Source of the DNA: a virus
IMG/VR virus record: IMGVR_UViG_3300024356_000335
Span: 1 to 37,931 of that record
Strand: one strand, 5' to 3'
Length of the DNA stretch: 37,931 bases
Shown here: piece by piece, positions 18,057 through 25,635 of the stretch
Position numbering within the stretch: the stretch's first letter is position 1
Layout of the letters: the number at the start of each line of letters is the position of its first letter
Position numbers and translations under genes: made by a program
Notes under the pieces: generated by a model
The model's database searches: none
The model's input: the letters and a program-made list of their open reading frames with translations, nothing else
Told to the model about the DNA's origin: nothing

Positions 18057-19006
18057 TATGGACTACTCCTAAACCAGTCTGCATATCTCTGAAAACCTTC
18101 TCTAACATCTACTTTGGGATCAAAATTTAAATCTCTACGGGCTGCATCTATGTTTAATGCTCCACGGCTAGGAAAGTCTAGATCTCTATCGCGTACTTCT
18201 ATATCACCGCAACCAGCAATTTCAACAGCAATTTGTGCTGCATCTAATAGACTATGGCTGTGACTTTTAGTGATATTATACGTATTATTGTTTGCCTGTT
18301 TTTTTGTTGCTGCTGCTACTATACCACTTGCAGCATCTTCTACGTAGGTAAAATCCAGTGTTTCTCCTGCGCCATTGACCTTTAAAGTTTCTCCTCGTAG
18401 CGCACTAAGCATAAACTTACTTACCACTCTATCCTCTACGTCAAATTCACCATAGACTGCACTGGGTCGTATGATAACGTGATCAAAGAATCCTTGACGA
18501 GTATAGTCTCTTACTAAATGTTCTCCCATCAATTTCATAATTCCGTACTGTCCCTGTGGGCGGCAAATAGCATCTTCACGCACATCGTCTTTAAAGTCTC
18601 CATAGACCATACTAGAGCTAATATAGACAAACTTAGCTATATTATATTTCTTAGTTAGCTCTAGCAAATTAATTAGTGCTGTGCTCATTACTTCACTACC
18701 CCAGATAGGATTTTTACCAACTACTTTTTGTCTAGGAAAACTGGCAAGATGTATCACTGCATCGCAATCCATACCAAATGTTCCAAAAAAATCTTTAAGG
18801 AGGTTATAGTTTCTAATGTCTATATGATGTGTACCTGCTCTAGTCCTGGCAGATCTTGCTTTATAAAGATATTCCAGTTCTTCCTTGTTTAAAAAACCAT
18901 AATCAGTTATATTATCGATAATAAAACAGGTATGACCCAATGCTTCTAACTGTCGCACAACATTATGTCCAATAAAACCAGATCCACCTGTAACTATGTA
19001 TTTCAT
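18038..19006 (-). CDS. NAD-dependent nucleotide-sugar epimerase/dehydratase
   Basis: The protein is an extended short-chain dehydrogenase of 322 residues. It starts MKYIVTGGSGFIG (Rossmann GxxGxxG) and has YISSSMVYG and QYGIMKLMGEH, giving the Ser...YxxxK catalytic set. An open frame continues 26 residues upstream, but the ATG at 19006 has a GGGGAAG ribosome binding site and matches the family start. It overlaps the preceding small gene by ATGA. With the downstream DegT aminotransferase it would make or modify an NDP-linked amino sugar; the exact sugar cannot be told from the sequence. Confidence 0.94.
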   Translation of the reverse strand: MKYIVTGGSGFIGHNVVRQLEALGHTCFIIDNITDYGFLNKEELEYLYKARSARTRAGTHHIDIRNYNLLKDFFGTFGMDCDAVIHLASFPRQKVVGKNPIWGSEVMSTALINLLELTKKYNIAKFVYISSSMVYGDFKDDVREDAICRPQGQYGIMKLMGEHLVRDYTRQGFFDHVIIRPSAVYGEFDVEDRVVSKFMLSALRGETLKVNGAGETLDFTYVEDAASGIVAAATKKQANNNTYNITKSHSHSLLDAAQIAVEIAGCGDIEVRDRDLDFPSRGALNIDAARRDLNFDPKVDVREGFQRYADWFRSSPYWKKLI

Positions 19007-19257
19007 TGACTTCCCCAGCGTAATGTAAAATACGTATAATCTTTTTCCATTAATTCTCCAGTAATCTTTACAATGTATCCCCAACTATTATAATCCTGCG
19101 TAACACTATAATAGGGATCGCTAATGGAATTTTCCAAGCACCATTGGCCTTTTTCAGAATCCTGCCATTCCATTAAAGGCCCAGCAGCATAGATTTCAGG
19201 ATCTTCCACATCACCTAGTCTAAAACTTCCCATTATAACTTTTACAGTTTTACTCAT
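19003..19257 (-). CDS. Small conserved hypothetical protein
   Basis: The 84-residue protein has MSKTVKVIMGSFRLGDVEDPEIY-type N-terminal strands, an EWQDSEKGQW segment and a C-terminal KDYTYFTLRWG. It has no signal or membrane segment. It is joined by ATGA overlaps to thyA upstream and to the epimerase downstream, so it is part of the same translated unit. The family is not recognised by name; the role is unknown. Confidence 0.8.
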   Translation of the reverse strand: MSKTVKVIMGSFRLGDVEDPEIYAAGPLMEWQDSEKGQWCLENSISDPYYSVTQDYNSWGYIVKITGELMEKDYTYFTLRWGSQ

Positions 19258-20168
19258 ACTGCCATTTGTGCCTTGAGTGGTGGATGAGATTTATAGTTGC
19301 CTAACTTGATGTCAGCCATTGTAAATTTAGTTATGTCTTTGATGTCAGGATTTAGTCTTAACAACGGTAAAGGTAGTGGTTCTCTAGTTAACTGTTCCTT
19401 GACCTGTTCAATGTGATTATTATATATGTGCGCATCGCCAAGAGTGTGAATAAACTCACCTACGTCTAGATCACATACTTGTGCAATCATATGTGTTAAT
19501 AAACTATAACTCGCTATGTTAAAGGGAACCCCCAAAAACATATCACAGGATCTTTGATACATCTGACAGGACAATTTTCCATCTGCCACATAAAACTGCG
19601 CAAAGCAATGACAGGGAGGAAGAGCCATAGCATCTAATTCTCCAGGATTCCACGCTGTTAGGATATGTCGTCGTCCGTAGGGGTCTGTTTTTATTCCTTC
19701 AATAAGGGTCTTGATTTGATCGACTTCTTTTACTTCAACATCGTTACCCTGCCTACGATAAGAAACTCCAAAGTCGTCCCGGAACGCACCACCTCCCTCT
19801 CTGGGCTTAATAGTGCGCCAGTGTCGCCACTGTACACCATAGACGCGACCTAGATCACCTTCATATTTGGCCTTAGGTCGCCAATAAGGCGCTAGAGCAT
19901 TAGGAGTCCATATAGTAACAACTCCCTCTCTTGTGCCGTGTGTGAGTTCTGCTAGCCTACGTTCATCACCTGACCCTTCGATAAACCAAAGTAGTTCCCC
20001 CACACAGGCGTTCCAGGCTAATTTTTTTGTAGTAACCGCGGGAAATCCTTTAGAAAGATCATAGCGATGTTGCATACCAAAAACGCCAATAGTGCCTACG
20101 CCTGTTCTATCAGTTCGTGGCTGTCCGTTCTCTAGCACATACCTTAGAGCATTTAAGTAAGTATCCAT
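19254..20168 (-). CDS. thyA: Thymidylate synthase (ThyA type)
   Basis: The enzyme methylates dUMP to dTMP using methylene-tetrahydrofolate. The 304-residue protein has RTDRTGVGT at 18-26, the active-site PPCHCFAQFYV with Cys186, YQRSCDMFLGVPFN at 204-217, and HIYNNH. Length and motif order are normal for ThyA with the usual phage/bacterial insert. No clear ribosome binding site is seen: the bases before the ATG are only A and T. It lies directly downstream of DHFR, which recycles its folate product, and works with the dCMP deaminase encoded at 14230. Confidence 0.98.
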   Translation of the reverse strand: MDTYLNALRYVLENGQPRTDRTGVGTIGVFGMQHRYDLSKGFPAVTTKKLAWNACVGELLWFIEGSGDERRLAELTHGTREGVVTIWTPNALAPYWRPKAKYEGDLGRVYGVQWRHWRTIKPREGGGAFRDDFGVSYRRQGNDVEVKEVDQIKTLIEGIKTDPYGRRHILTAWNPGELDAMALPPCHCFAQFYVADGKLSCQMYQRSCDMFLGVPFNIASYSLLTHMIAQVCDLDVGEFIHTLGDAHIYNNHIEQVKEQLTREPLPLPLLRLNPDIKDITKFTMADIKLGNYKSHPPLKAQMAV

Positions 20169-20177
20169 TATATTATT

Positions 20178-20687
20178 TTAAAGTGCCGATCTAAAAATGT
20201 CAATGTTTTTATAGGTCATCCAGGTACACTTTCTATCCACGCTGGGCTTGGCACTGGTAACACGGAATAAACTTAGATATTTTTTAAGATCTATACTACA
20301 GTCTGTTCTATATTGAGACTTAAAGTGTGTTATGTGTACTTCGTCCGTGATTGACCTTGTTTCCATTAGTATATCAGGACCACCTATTATCCAGATTGTT
20401 TTATCTGGGTTGTTGTTGGCTAATTGTTGTACTACAGGGCATAGATCTCCTGATATTGCATTGGCTGGTTCGCCTACTAGAGATCTATTTGTTGCTACAT
20501 AGACTATCCTGCCATTTAATGGCTTGGGCATTTTTGTATCGTCCCAGGTACGCCTTCCCATAACTACAATATTGTTCATTGTATTATCCTGGAAATATTT
20601 CATATCTTCTTTATGATGAGGCCAAGGGAGATGGCCCTGATAGCCCATACCTCCCCAGACATCAACAGCAAATATTGCTTTGATCAT
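20178..20687 (-). CDS. folA: Dihydrofolate reductase
   Basis: The enzyme reduces dihydrofolate, produced by ThyA, back to tetrahydrofolate with NADPH. The 169-residue protein has IFAVDVWGGMGYQGHLPWP at the N-terminus, the acidic substrate-binding patch KEDMKYF at 26-32, VVMGRRTWDD at 41-50, and IWIIGGPDI in the nucleotide region. Length is standard. It is co-directional with thyA, ten bases apart. Confidence 0.97.
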   Translation of the reverse strand: MIKAIFAVDVWGGMGYQGHLPWPHHKEDMKYFQDNTMNNIVVMGRRTWDDTKMPKPLNGRIVYVATNRSLVGEPANAISGDLCPVVQQLANNNPDKTIWIIGGPDILMETRSITDEVHITHFKSQYRTDCSIDLKKYLSLFRVTSAKPSVDRKCTWMTYKNIDIFRSAL

Positions 20688-20691
20688 TTTG

Positions 20692-21027
20692 TTACAATTT
20701 ACCTAGAATTTTGTCGGTGACAGGTTGCACAGTTGCTTCTACTAGACCAATGTCGACAAAAAAGTCTACATTGTCTATGTAATTGTCCAACTCCTTCAAC
20801 TTTTGATTTACTTCTTGTTCTACTTCATCAGGATCTGCACCCTCGGACAATAAACGCTTAATATCTACTACTACCCTGCTGCCGTCTTTGAGATGGACAG
20901 TTAAACTTTCCAGTATATGTATGGGAACTTCTCTTTTGTCAACATCTTTAAGAATAGCTCTCCATTGATTTTTACTACTAAGATTTAACTTTGTCTGCTT
21001 TGGTTTTTTTGGTTTTTGTTGTGACAT
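20692..21027 (-). CDS. Small hypothetical protein with Lys-rich N-terminus
   Basis: The 111-residue protein has a Lys/Gln-rich start (MSQQKPKKPKQTKLNL), then a likely folded domain with VPIHILESLTVHLKDGSR and an acidic helix. Its first 50 bases overlap the end of the preceding gene in another frame, and that gene also ends Lys-rich. No later Met offers an alternative start before the conserved part. The family is not recognised. Confidence 0.75.
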   Translation of the reverse strand: MSQQKPKKPKQTKLNLSSKNQWRAILKDVDKREVPIHILESLTVHLKDGSRVVVDIKRLLSEGADPDEVEQEVNQKLKELDNYIDNVDFFVDIGLVEATVQPVTDKILGKL

Positions 21028-21658
21028 TTTCTTGTGTAGCCCCTTGTAATTCCTCTGCCTCTTTTTGCAATCTTGCTGCTTCTGCTAAAAGTTGTTTTGC
21101 CTCAATAGTCATTTTTTGTGCCTGAGCTAGCCGTTGACTTGCTAGTTGTTCATCAGTAAGCACATCACTAATACTTATGTTATTTTCAACTACTGCTGGC
21201 TGACTACTACCTTGAGGGGCTCGTACTTCGCCTAGGTCTCTTGATTGTGATTTAGGATCTCTAAATCCTGCACCTTTATCTAGTTCAGCTAATTTTTTTA
21301 TAGCCTCGTCACCTTGTTCCATAGTGTTAAGGATATTATTAAGCTCATCTAGTCTTACGTTGCTTTTGGCGTTGGGGGTAACTATTACCTGATTTGCTGC
21401 TACCTTTTTAATCCAACCCTCGCTGTGCAATTTTGTTAGAGCATTGGTACCATCCACTAGTGTAACACGGAATAAGTAATCACTAAACTGTTTAGATTGC
21501 TGTCCTGATTCACTTTCCAATGCCTTCATAACATCATCGTGGACATTTTGAGGTAACATATCGGGATAAAATACCAGGCACATATGGTCTTCACCAGGTA
21601 CCTGTCTGAATAAAATCACACAACGGCGATTGCCGTGTCTTCCTACGTGCTTGATCAT
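20978..21658 (-). CDS. Conserved phage hypothetical protein with coiled coil
   Basis: From the ATG at 21658 the protein has about 226 residues: a folded N-terminal half (MIKHVGRHGNRRCVILFRQV, FYPDMLPQ, VIVTPNAKSNVRLDELN), then a low-complexity linker, then a long Ala/Gln/Glu-rich coiled coil and a Lys-rich tail. The longer frame from 21700 overlaps the upstream gene; the later ATG has an AGGAAGGG ribosome binding site and is preferred. From memory, proteins of this layout occur in marine T4-like phages without known function. A structural or complex-assembly role would fit the coiled coil but is inference. Confidence 0.82.
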   Translation of the reverse strand: MIKHVGRHGNRRCVILFRQVPGEDHMCLVFYPDMLPQNVHDDVMKALESESGQQSKQFSDYLFRVTLVDGTNALTKLHSEGWIKKVAANQVIVTPNAKSNVRLDELNNILNTMEQGDEAIKKLAELDKGAGFRDPKSQSRDLGEVRAPQGSSQPAVVENNISISDVLTDEQLASQRLAQAQKMTIEAKQLLAEAARLQKEAEELQGATQENVTTKTKKTKADKVKS

Positions 21659-21659
21659 A

Positions 21660-21965
21660 TTATTGCCCTTCCTGGCTTGATGTGGCTTGTTCTTGATCAC
21701 TCTCAGCTATACTAGAGTCATCAGTATTGCGTTCTTGAATTACACCTGTGTTTTTTAAGAATGCAAAGATACGGCTGTACACACCACCAACAACTTCAAA
21801 TTCGTCAGCCTTGATAGCTCCACGTTTACTTACTACGTCAAGTATTTCTAAAACTTTTACTAGATCGTTTATCTGTAAGCTCACTGGAGGGGTGGCAGCT
21901 GGTTGTTCTTGGTTCTGAGTGCTAGGATCGTTATCGTTGCTTTCATACATTTTTTCGTACACCAT
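21660..21965 (-). CDS. Small hypothetical protein
   Basis: The 101-residue protein has disordered Gln/Ser/Asp-rich ends around a helical core, LQINDLVKVLEILDVVSKRG followed by an EVVGGVYSRIFAFLKNTGVI-like segment. An AAGGAAA ribosome binding site precedes the ATG. It ends one base before the next gene's preferred start. The pair probably forms one translation unit. The function is unknown. Confidence 0.78.
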   Translation of the reverse strand: MVYEKMYESNDNDPSTQNQEQPAATPPVSLQINDLVKVLEILDVVSKRGAIKADEFEVVGGVYSRIFAFLKNTGVIQERNTDDSSIAESDQEQATSSQEGQ

Positions 21966-22021
21966 AGTATTTCCTTGATTATGTACTATTATTTAACTAG
22001 GATCAATAGCTGAAAATTTTT

Positions 22022-22315
22022 TTATAACAGACCTTTATAATCATTAATTTGGTCCAGTAATAGAGCAAAAAAGCTAGCTTCAGCGTGAGATTCGAATGCC
22101 ACACACTTTTTTAATTCTATTCTATTTGTGTCAGCGTCCACAGTATAGAGATCGCCCAGCCAAAATCTTTCACTTAGGTTTTCGTAGATCCAGTCCCGTA
22201 TTTGTTTGTCAGCAACCTTGCTGTCAAACACTATCTGTTGGAAGTGCGGTGGGCAGTGTTCGGTCTCTCTTAGACCGAAAAGATTTAGGGGGTTTATTTC
22301 TCCGTGTTTTAACAA
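22022..22315 (-). CDS. Small hypothetical protein, TTG start
   Basis: The 97-residue protein has NPLNLFGLRETEHCPPHFQQ near the N-terminus and WIYENLSERFWLGDLY in the middle. No ATG is available; the TTG at 22315 follows the upstream stop by one base and has GGAG five bases before it, which supports it as the start. The C-terminus has FFALLLDQINDYKGLL. The family is not recognised. A 56-base gap follows before the next gene and holds nothing I can name. Confidence 0.78.
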   Translation of the reverse strand: MLKHGEINPLNLFGLRETEHCPPHFQQIVFDSKVADKQIRDWIYENLSERFWLGDLYTVDADTNRIELKKCVAFESHAEASFFALLLDQINDYKGLL

Positions 22316-22316
22316 T

Positions 22317-22673
22317 TTAACTCCAGGTCCTGTGTTTTTCTGCTACCCATTCTCTGCCATCGTATTCATCAACATACCAGTCTACATCAGCAGGAATTTC
22401 TACAATCTTAAGATTAGCATAGTGGCCATTGGCATCCTCGCCTAGCTCTCTTACTACACTTACTAGGTAGGCATCGTCTCTGGCCAAATCGTACATAGAC
22501 CAGTCTTCGGTTTCCTGAACACCAGCTAGATGTTTATAACGTATTATAGCTTCATCACTCAAACTAAATCCACCATATCTGGTGTTGATAACTACGTGGC
22601 GTATGCCACGTAGATGTTCTATCAACCTTTCTTGTTCTTGTAAATCAGCTAGCGAGTTCTTTTGCTCGTTCAT
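22317..22673 (-). CDS. Small conserved hypothetical protein
   Basis: The product begins MNEQKNSLADLQEQERLIEH and contains VVINTRYGGFSLSDEAIIRY, a pattern I associate with conserved phage proteins of unknown role. I chose ATG 22673, which overlaps the VWA gene by 29 bases. A longer form from ATG 22706 has a better-placed AAGGG ribosome binding site and a 62-base overlap, so it remains possible. A perfect 9-bp hairpin lies inside the coding region at 22592-22613. Confidence 0.78.
   Translation of the reverse strand: MNEQKNSLADLQEQERLIEHLRGIRHVVINTRYGGFSLSDEAIIRYKHLAGVQETEDWSMYDLARDDAYLVSVVRELGEDANGHYANLKIVEIPADVDWYVDEYDGREWVAEKHRTWS
22592..22613 (-). other. Perfect 9-bp hairpin inside a coding region
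   Basis: The arms ctacgtggc (22592-22600) and gccacgtag (22605-22613) are exact reverse complements around a four-base loop. In the mRNA this forms a GC-rich hairpin about 60 bases after the preferred start codon of the gene it lies in. It could be chance, a pause or processing site, or a protein-binding site. Confidence 0.55.
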
Positions 22674-23940
22674 AGATAGCCCAGACACCAAAGGGAGGTT
22701 CTGCATTTTCATTACCCTTGATCACAAACACCGTATCGCAGTAATCAGGATCACCCCAATCACCAAAGGGCATACCGTCTGTAAACATAATGAACTTTTT
22801 AGGCTCAATATTGTTTTCTTTCATATAATGCCAGTTAGCCATAAAGTCAGTGCCACCACCACCCTGCGGTTGGTAGTTAGTAATGTCTTCCATATTATCT
22901 GAGCTAAAGACCTGATGGTTATAGATAGCAGTGTCAAAACTCCAGACCTGGATATGATATTCGTCGTAGGATTCCATAATACCCTTGATCTCGCTCATAA
23001 AGGCCTTGATGTCTGCCTCACCAATACTTCCCGAGGTATCAATACCAATGCAAATATCAATCTGTGTGCCAGGTTTCATACCAGGCATAACCGCATCCAT
23101 ATGCCAACCTCGGCGATTGGGTTTCATCCAGCTGAAGTCATCCTTGATAGTACTCTGGATCTGCTGTTCTAAAAGTTCACGCCAGTTAACTACGGGCTTA
23201 GTAAGGTCCTTGATTAGACGTTTAATACCAGCAGGTAAGTTACCAGCACCCACTGCCTGTGCTGCCTGAAGTAGAGCTTCTCTAATTTCATCTCGAATGG
23301 CGTCGCGATCCTTTTGACTAATCTTGGGACGACCCTTGCCATCTTCGTCGTCGTCACCTTCAGAGCCTGGCCCATCGCCATCTAGATGTTCATCTAGCAT
23401 TTGTTCTACTAGTTGGCTAATATCAATTTTTTCTGCTTTTTCATACAGATCATCATATACTTCTTCAGCACTCCAGCCGCGATATTTTGGATCGTATAGG
23501 CAGGGATTAATTCTATCACCGATACGTTGATCCACTAGATCACTGTTAACACAATAATCTGCTGCGCAATTAAATAGCATAGGATCGCGATTAAGGCCAA
23601 CACGACCAAGATGGTCATAGACGTTATGCAATACCTCGTGGCCAAAGAGGAATTCAACTTCCTTGGCCTTGAGTTTATTAATAAAGTCTGTATTATAGTA
23701 AAAATTACGGCCGTCAGTTGCCGCTGTGGTCAACCAACTATCGCCATTTACTAGATGTAGGCGTGTGGCAAGATTACCAAAAAATGGAGCCCTTAGCAGC
23801 AAACCAATTCGAGCTGTTACTAGTTTTTCTCTTACTATTGCATCTAGTTTAGCATCAATAGTATCACTTAGTTTACCCCCGTTCTTGGGCTTGGTCTTTT
23901 TAGTAGAGCCCTTGCTAGCTGTGGTTCCCTGTGCGGTCAT
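22645..23940 (-). CDS. VWA-domain protein with metallopeptidase-like N-terminus (DUF2201 type)
   Basis: The 431-residue protein combines an N-terminal putative metallopeptidase-like region, with FGHEVLHNVYDH at 99-110 (HExxH at 101-105), an acidic linker around 187-203, and a C-terminal von Willebrand A domain. That domain has DTSGSIG at 301-307, GGGTDF at 361-366 and FTDGMPFG near 387-394, completing a MIDAS metal site. This matches the DUF2201 family, usually encoded beside a MoxR-type AAA ATPase, as here. Such pairs are thought to remodel or insert cofactors into protein complexes; the client is unknown. AAGGAG precedes the ATG and a consensus promoter lies 28 bases upstream. Confidence 0.93.
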   Translation of the reverse strand: MTAQGTTASKGSTKKTKPKNGGKLSDTIDAKLDAIVREKLVTARIGLLLRAPFFGNLATRLHLVNGDSWLTTAATDGRNFYYNTDFINKLKAKEVEFLFGHEVLHNVYDHLGRVGLNRDPMLFNCAADYCVNSDLVDQRIGDRINPCLYDPKYRGWSAEEVYDDLYEKAEKIDISQLVEQMLDEHLDGDGPGSEGDDDEDGKGRPKISQKDRDAIRDEIREALLQAAQAVGAGNLPAGIKRLIKDLTKPVVNWRELLEQQIQSTIKDDFSWMKPNRRGWHMDAVMPGMKPGTQIDICIGIDTSGSIGEADIKAFMSEIKGIMESYDEYHIQVWSFDTAIYNHQVFSSDNMEDITNYQPQGGGGTDFMANWHYMKENNIEPKKFIMFTDGMPFGDWGDPDYCDTVFVIKGNENAEPPFGVWAIYERAKELAS

Positions 23941-23967
23941 AATTTACTCCTTGTATGGTATATAGTT

Positions 23968-23996
23968 ATTATATAACAATCTAGTATTTTTGTCAA
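23968..23996 (-). promoter_or_regulatory. Consensus sigma70 promoter for the VWA gene
   Basis: Read on the minus strand there is TTGACA (23996-23991), a 17-bp spacer, and TATAAT (23973-23968): both hexamers are perfect consensus at ideal spacing. It lies 28 bases before the VWA start and its AAGGAG site. A short AT-rich inverted repeat (GTTAT...ATAAC) spans the -10. It probably drives the whole run down to the DegT gene. Confidence 0.9.
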
Positions 23997-24019
23997 GATC
24001 ATTTAGGCTAAAGGTGAGT

Positions 24020-24037
24020 TGGGGGCTTACGCCCCCA
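24020..24037 (-). terminator. Stable hairpin after the MoxR gene
   Basis: On the minus strand the sequence is TGGGGGC, loop GTAA, GCCCCCA: a perfect 7-bp GC-rich stem with a GNRA-type tetraloop, starting three bases after the MoxR stop codon. No T-run follows on this strand, so it is more likely an mRNA stabiliser, processing site or weak terminator than a classical intrinsic terminator. On the plus strand a T-rich tract follows, but no plus-strand gene ends here. Confidence 0.65.
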
Positions 24038-24040
24038 TTT

Positions 24041-25150
24041 TTATTTCTGGCTTGCGGCCACGATGTACTTACCAAATCGTTTGTGGAACTCATCAAAGTT
24101 CTTGAGCTTACCAGGCACGAAGGGTAGGTTGTAGGTAGTTAGTGCCACTCGAGCACCCATAACTGTTAGCTCGGTGCTAAAGTTATCCATCATAAACTTA
24201 AAGAAGTTATCAGCCATATTGTGCCAATTGGCGTCAGGTTTGTTCTCCAATTTAAGAGCAGCTTCTTGCAGCTCATAACACATAGCAATGGTTAGAGAAT
24301 ACATTGCACTGATTTCCTTGACCTTTAGTTCAGTGACTTCTCCCTTGAGAATTTCGCTGGGTTTGGGCATACTACCTGCTACTTTGCGATGCGCCATAAA
24401 TTTAACAGCAACACCTTCACCCACAGCACCAGCCACTAGGTCAGTCATATCACTGTCGCCCAGTTTTTCTTCTAGTAGTTCACTGACGAAAGTCCAGCTA
24501 CGTGGTGTAGCAAAACTACGTGAGCTTGAACGTGGATCAAAGTCATAAAGGTCTTGTTTGGCAAAACCAATGTAACCAACTACATCCTTGTGGATCTTGT
24601 TAATCACAGCCCAGTTTTGCCAGGCTTCGTGGTCCACACGCATCTCCAAGTGAACAAAACGATTCGCCAGAGGAGCAGGCATACGATAGGTAACGCCCTT
24701 ATCTGACTCACGGTTACCCGCGGCAATTACGACCACGTTATCAGGCAATACATATTTACCAATACGACGGTTAAGCACCAGCTGATAGGCGGCAGCCTGG
24801 ATACTAGGTGCTGCTGAGTTCATTTCATCAAGGAATAGACACACAATAGGATGCTGGCTGGCAAATTCTTCATCGGGAAGGTCAATGGGAGGAGCCCAGT
24901 CCATCAAGCCTGTGTCTTTATTGTAGTAGGGGATACCACGAAGGTCAGTTGGTTCCATCTGCGCAAGGCGCAGGTCAATCATAGCACCACCAAGCTCTTG
25001 AGCAATACTTGCTACCAATTCGGACTTGCCAATACCAGGAGGCCCCCAGAGAAAGACCGGACGTTTGCGTTTAAAGCAAGTAATGATACTACGACGTGCT
25101 GATTCTGATGTTACTGTACGGCGTTCAGTAACTGCTGATTCTTTAGCCAT
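24041..25150 (-). CDS. MoxR-like AAA+ ATPase
   Basis: The 369-residue ATPase has Walker A GPPGIGKS at 36-43, Walker B CLFLDEMN at 104-111, and the sensor region VVVIAAGNRESD. Within the MoxR/CbbQ type it precedes a VWA-domain partner gene, as in many bacterial MoxR operons, where the two act together as a chaperone-like complex. TAGGAG lies eight bases before the ATG. A near-consensus promoter with an operator-like palindrome is just upstream. Its role in the phage cycle is unknown. Confidence 0.94.
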   Translation of the reverse strand: MAKESAVTERRTVTSESARRSIITCFKRKRPVFLWGPPGIGKSELVASIAQELGGAMIDLRLAQMEPTDLRGIPYYNKDTGLMDWAPPIDLPDEEFASQHPIVCLFLDEMNSAAPSIQAAAYQLVLNRRIGKYVLPDNVVVIAAGNRESDKGVTYRMPAPLANRFVHLEMRVDHEAWQNWAVINKIHKDVVGYIGFAKQDLYDFDPRSSSRSFATPRSWTFVSELLEEKLGDSDMTDLVAGAVGEGVAVKFMAHRKVAGSMPKPSEILKGEVTELKVKEISAMYSLTIAMCYELQEAALKLENKPDANWHNMADNFFKFMMDNFSTELTVMGARVALTTYNLPFVPGKLKNFDEFHKRFGKYIVAASQK

Positions 25151-25185
25151 TAAGCTCTCCTAAAATTCTTTGAATAAGTTGTTTG

Positions 25186-25202
25186 TAATACAGTCTGTAT
25201 TA
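25186..25202. promoter_or_regulatory. 17-bp palindrome over the MoxR -10/start, operator candidate
   Basis: The sequence taatacag-t-ctgtatta is an 8-bp perfect inverted repeat with a one-base centre. It overlaps the -10 element and the expected transcription start of the MoxR promoter, where a repressor dimer would block RNA polymerase. It shares the GTAATA...CAGT pattern with the inverted repeat at the 37.8-kb promoter. Confidence 0.55.
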
Positions 25203-25227
25203 TATTAAAGACCACGGATATAGTCAA
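25199..25227 (-). promoter_or_regulatory. Sigma70 promoter for the MoxR gene
   Basis: The minus strand carries TTGACT (25227-25222, one mismatch), 17 bp, and TATAAT (25204-25199). The -35 and spacer lie inside the 3' end of the preceding small gene. The distance to the MoxR ATG is about 48 bases, enough for a leader with the TAGGAG site. Confidence 0.85.
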
Positions 25228-25372
25228 TTACTTCTTTGGCCTGTTCTAGGTTACTGTATTCAACTGCCTGGTCAATCATATCAAGTTGAATTTGGTGCAA
25301 TTCATTGACCATTGAGTCAATGATCTGCCGTTTACGATTAACAGAATAATAAGGTCTAGGTGCGTAGTTCAT
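25205..25372 (-). CDS. 55-residue hypothetical protein
   Basis: A small frame starts at an ATG with CGGAG seven bases upstream and overlaps the previous stop as ATGA. The product begins MNYAPRPYYSVNRKRQIID and is otherwise helical and acidic, ending EVIDYIRGL. It has no signal or membrane segment. The MoxR promoter lies at its 3' end. The family is unknown. Confidence 0.7.
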   Translation of the reverse strand: MNYAPRPYYSVNRKRQIIDSMVNELHQIQLDMIDQAVEYSNLEQAKEVIDYIRGL

Positions 25373-25635
25373 TCTTCTACTCCGAAAAATGTTTTATGTA
25401 ATGCTTCAAGATAATTGTCGGTGCCTAGGTGATCGTTGCCATTATCAATCTTGCTGTAGATGCTTGCACATTCCCGAACAATGGACTCAGCGAACTTACG
25501 TGCAGTGCCGCGCCAAATATCACTATGATAGATGTTAAAATTAGCCTCCGCAGCCAAAGCTTCAAATTTATCATTAGGATCTTTGACCAGAACAGTTTTA
25601 TATGCACGGTCAAATTCAGGAAAATCACTCTCCAT
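25369..25635 (-). CDS. IVRECA-motif small phage protein, copy 3
   Basis: From the ATG at 25635, preceded by GGGAG, the product has 88 residues and contains KFAESIVRECASIY and ends FFGVEE. It is a diverged paralogue of the two genes upstream, which have AELIVRECA and a similar GVE/GVD end. The upstream extension of the frame runs through another gene and is not used. Proteins with this motif are, from memory, common small phage proteins of unknown function. It ends in an ATGA overlap with the next gene. Confidence 0.8.
   Translation of the reverse strand: MESDFPEFDRAYKTVLVKDPNDKFEALAAEANFNIYHSDIWRGTARKFAESIVRECASIYSKIDNGNDHLGTDNYLEALHKTFFGVEE

Noticed and set aside
22261-22277. Inverted repeat cggtct/agaccg near the start of the 97-residue gene
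   Set aside because: It is a six-pair stem in coding sequence with no other supporting feature.
24021-24040. Hairpin with T-run read as a plus-strand intrinsic terminator
   Set aside because: No plus-strand gene ends nearby; the gene next to it runs on the minus strand, where the hairpin has a GNRA loop but no T-run.
22915-24548. Plus-strand open frames across the VWA and MoxR genes
   Set aside because: They are antisense to strong genes with clear motifs and promoters, and their products are Ser/Pro-rich without domains.
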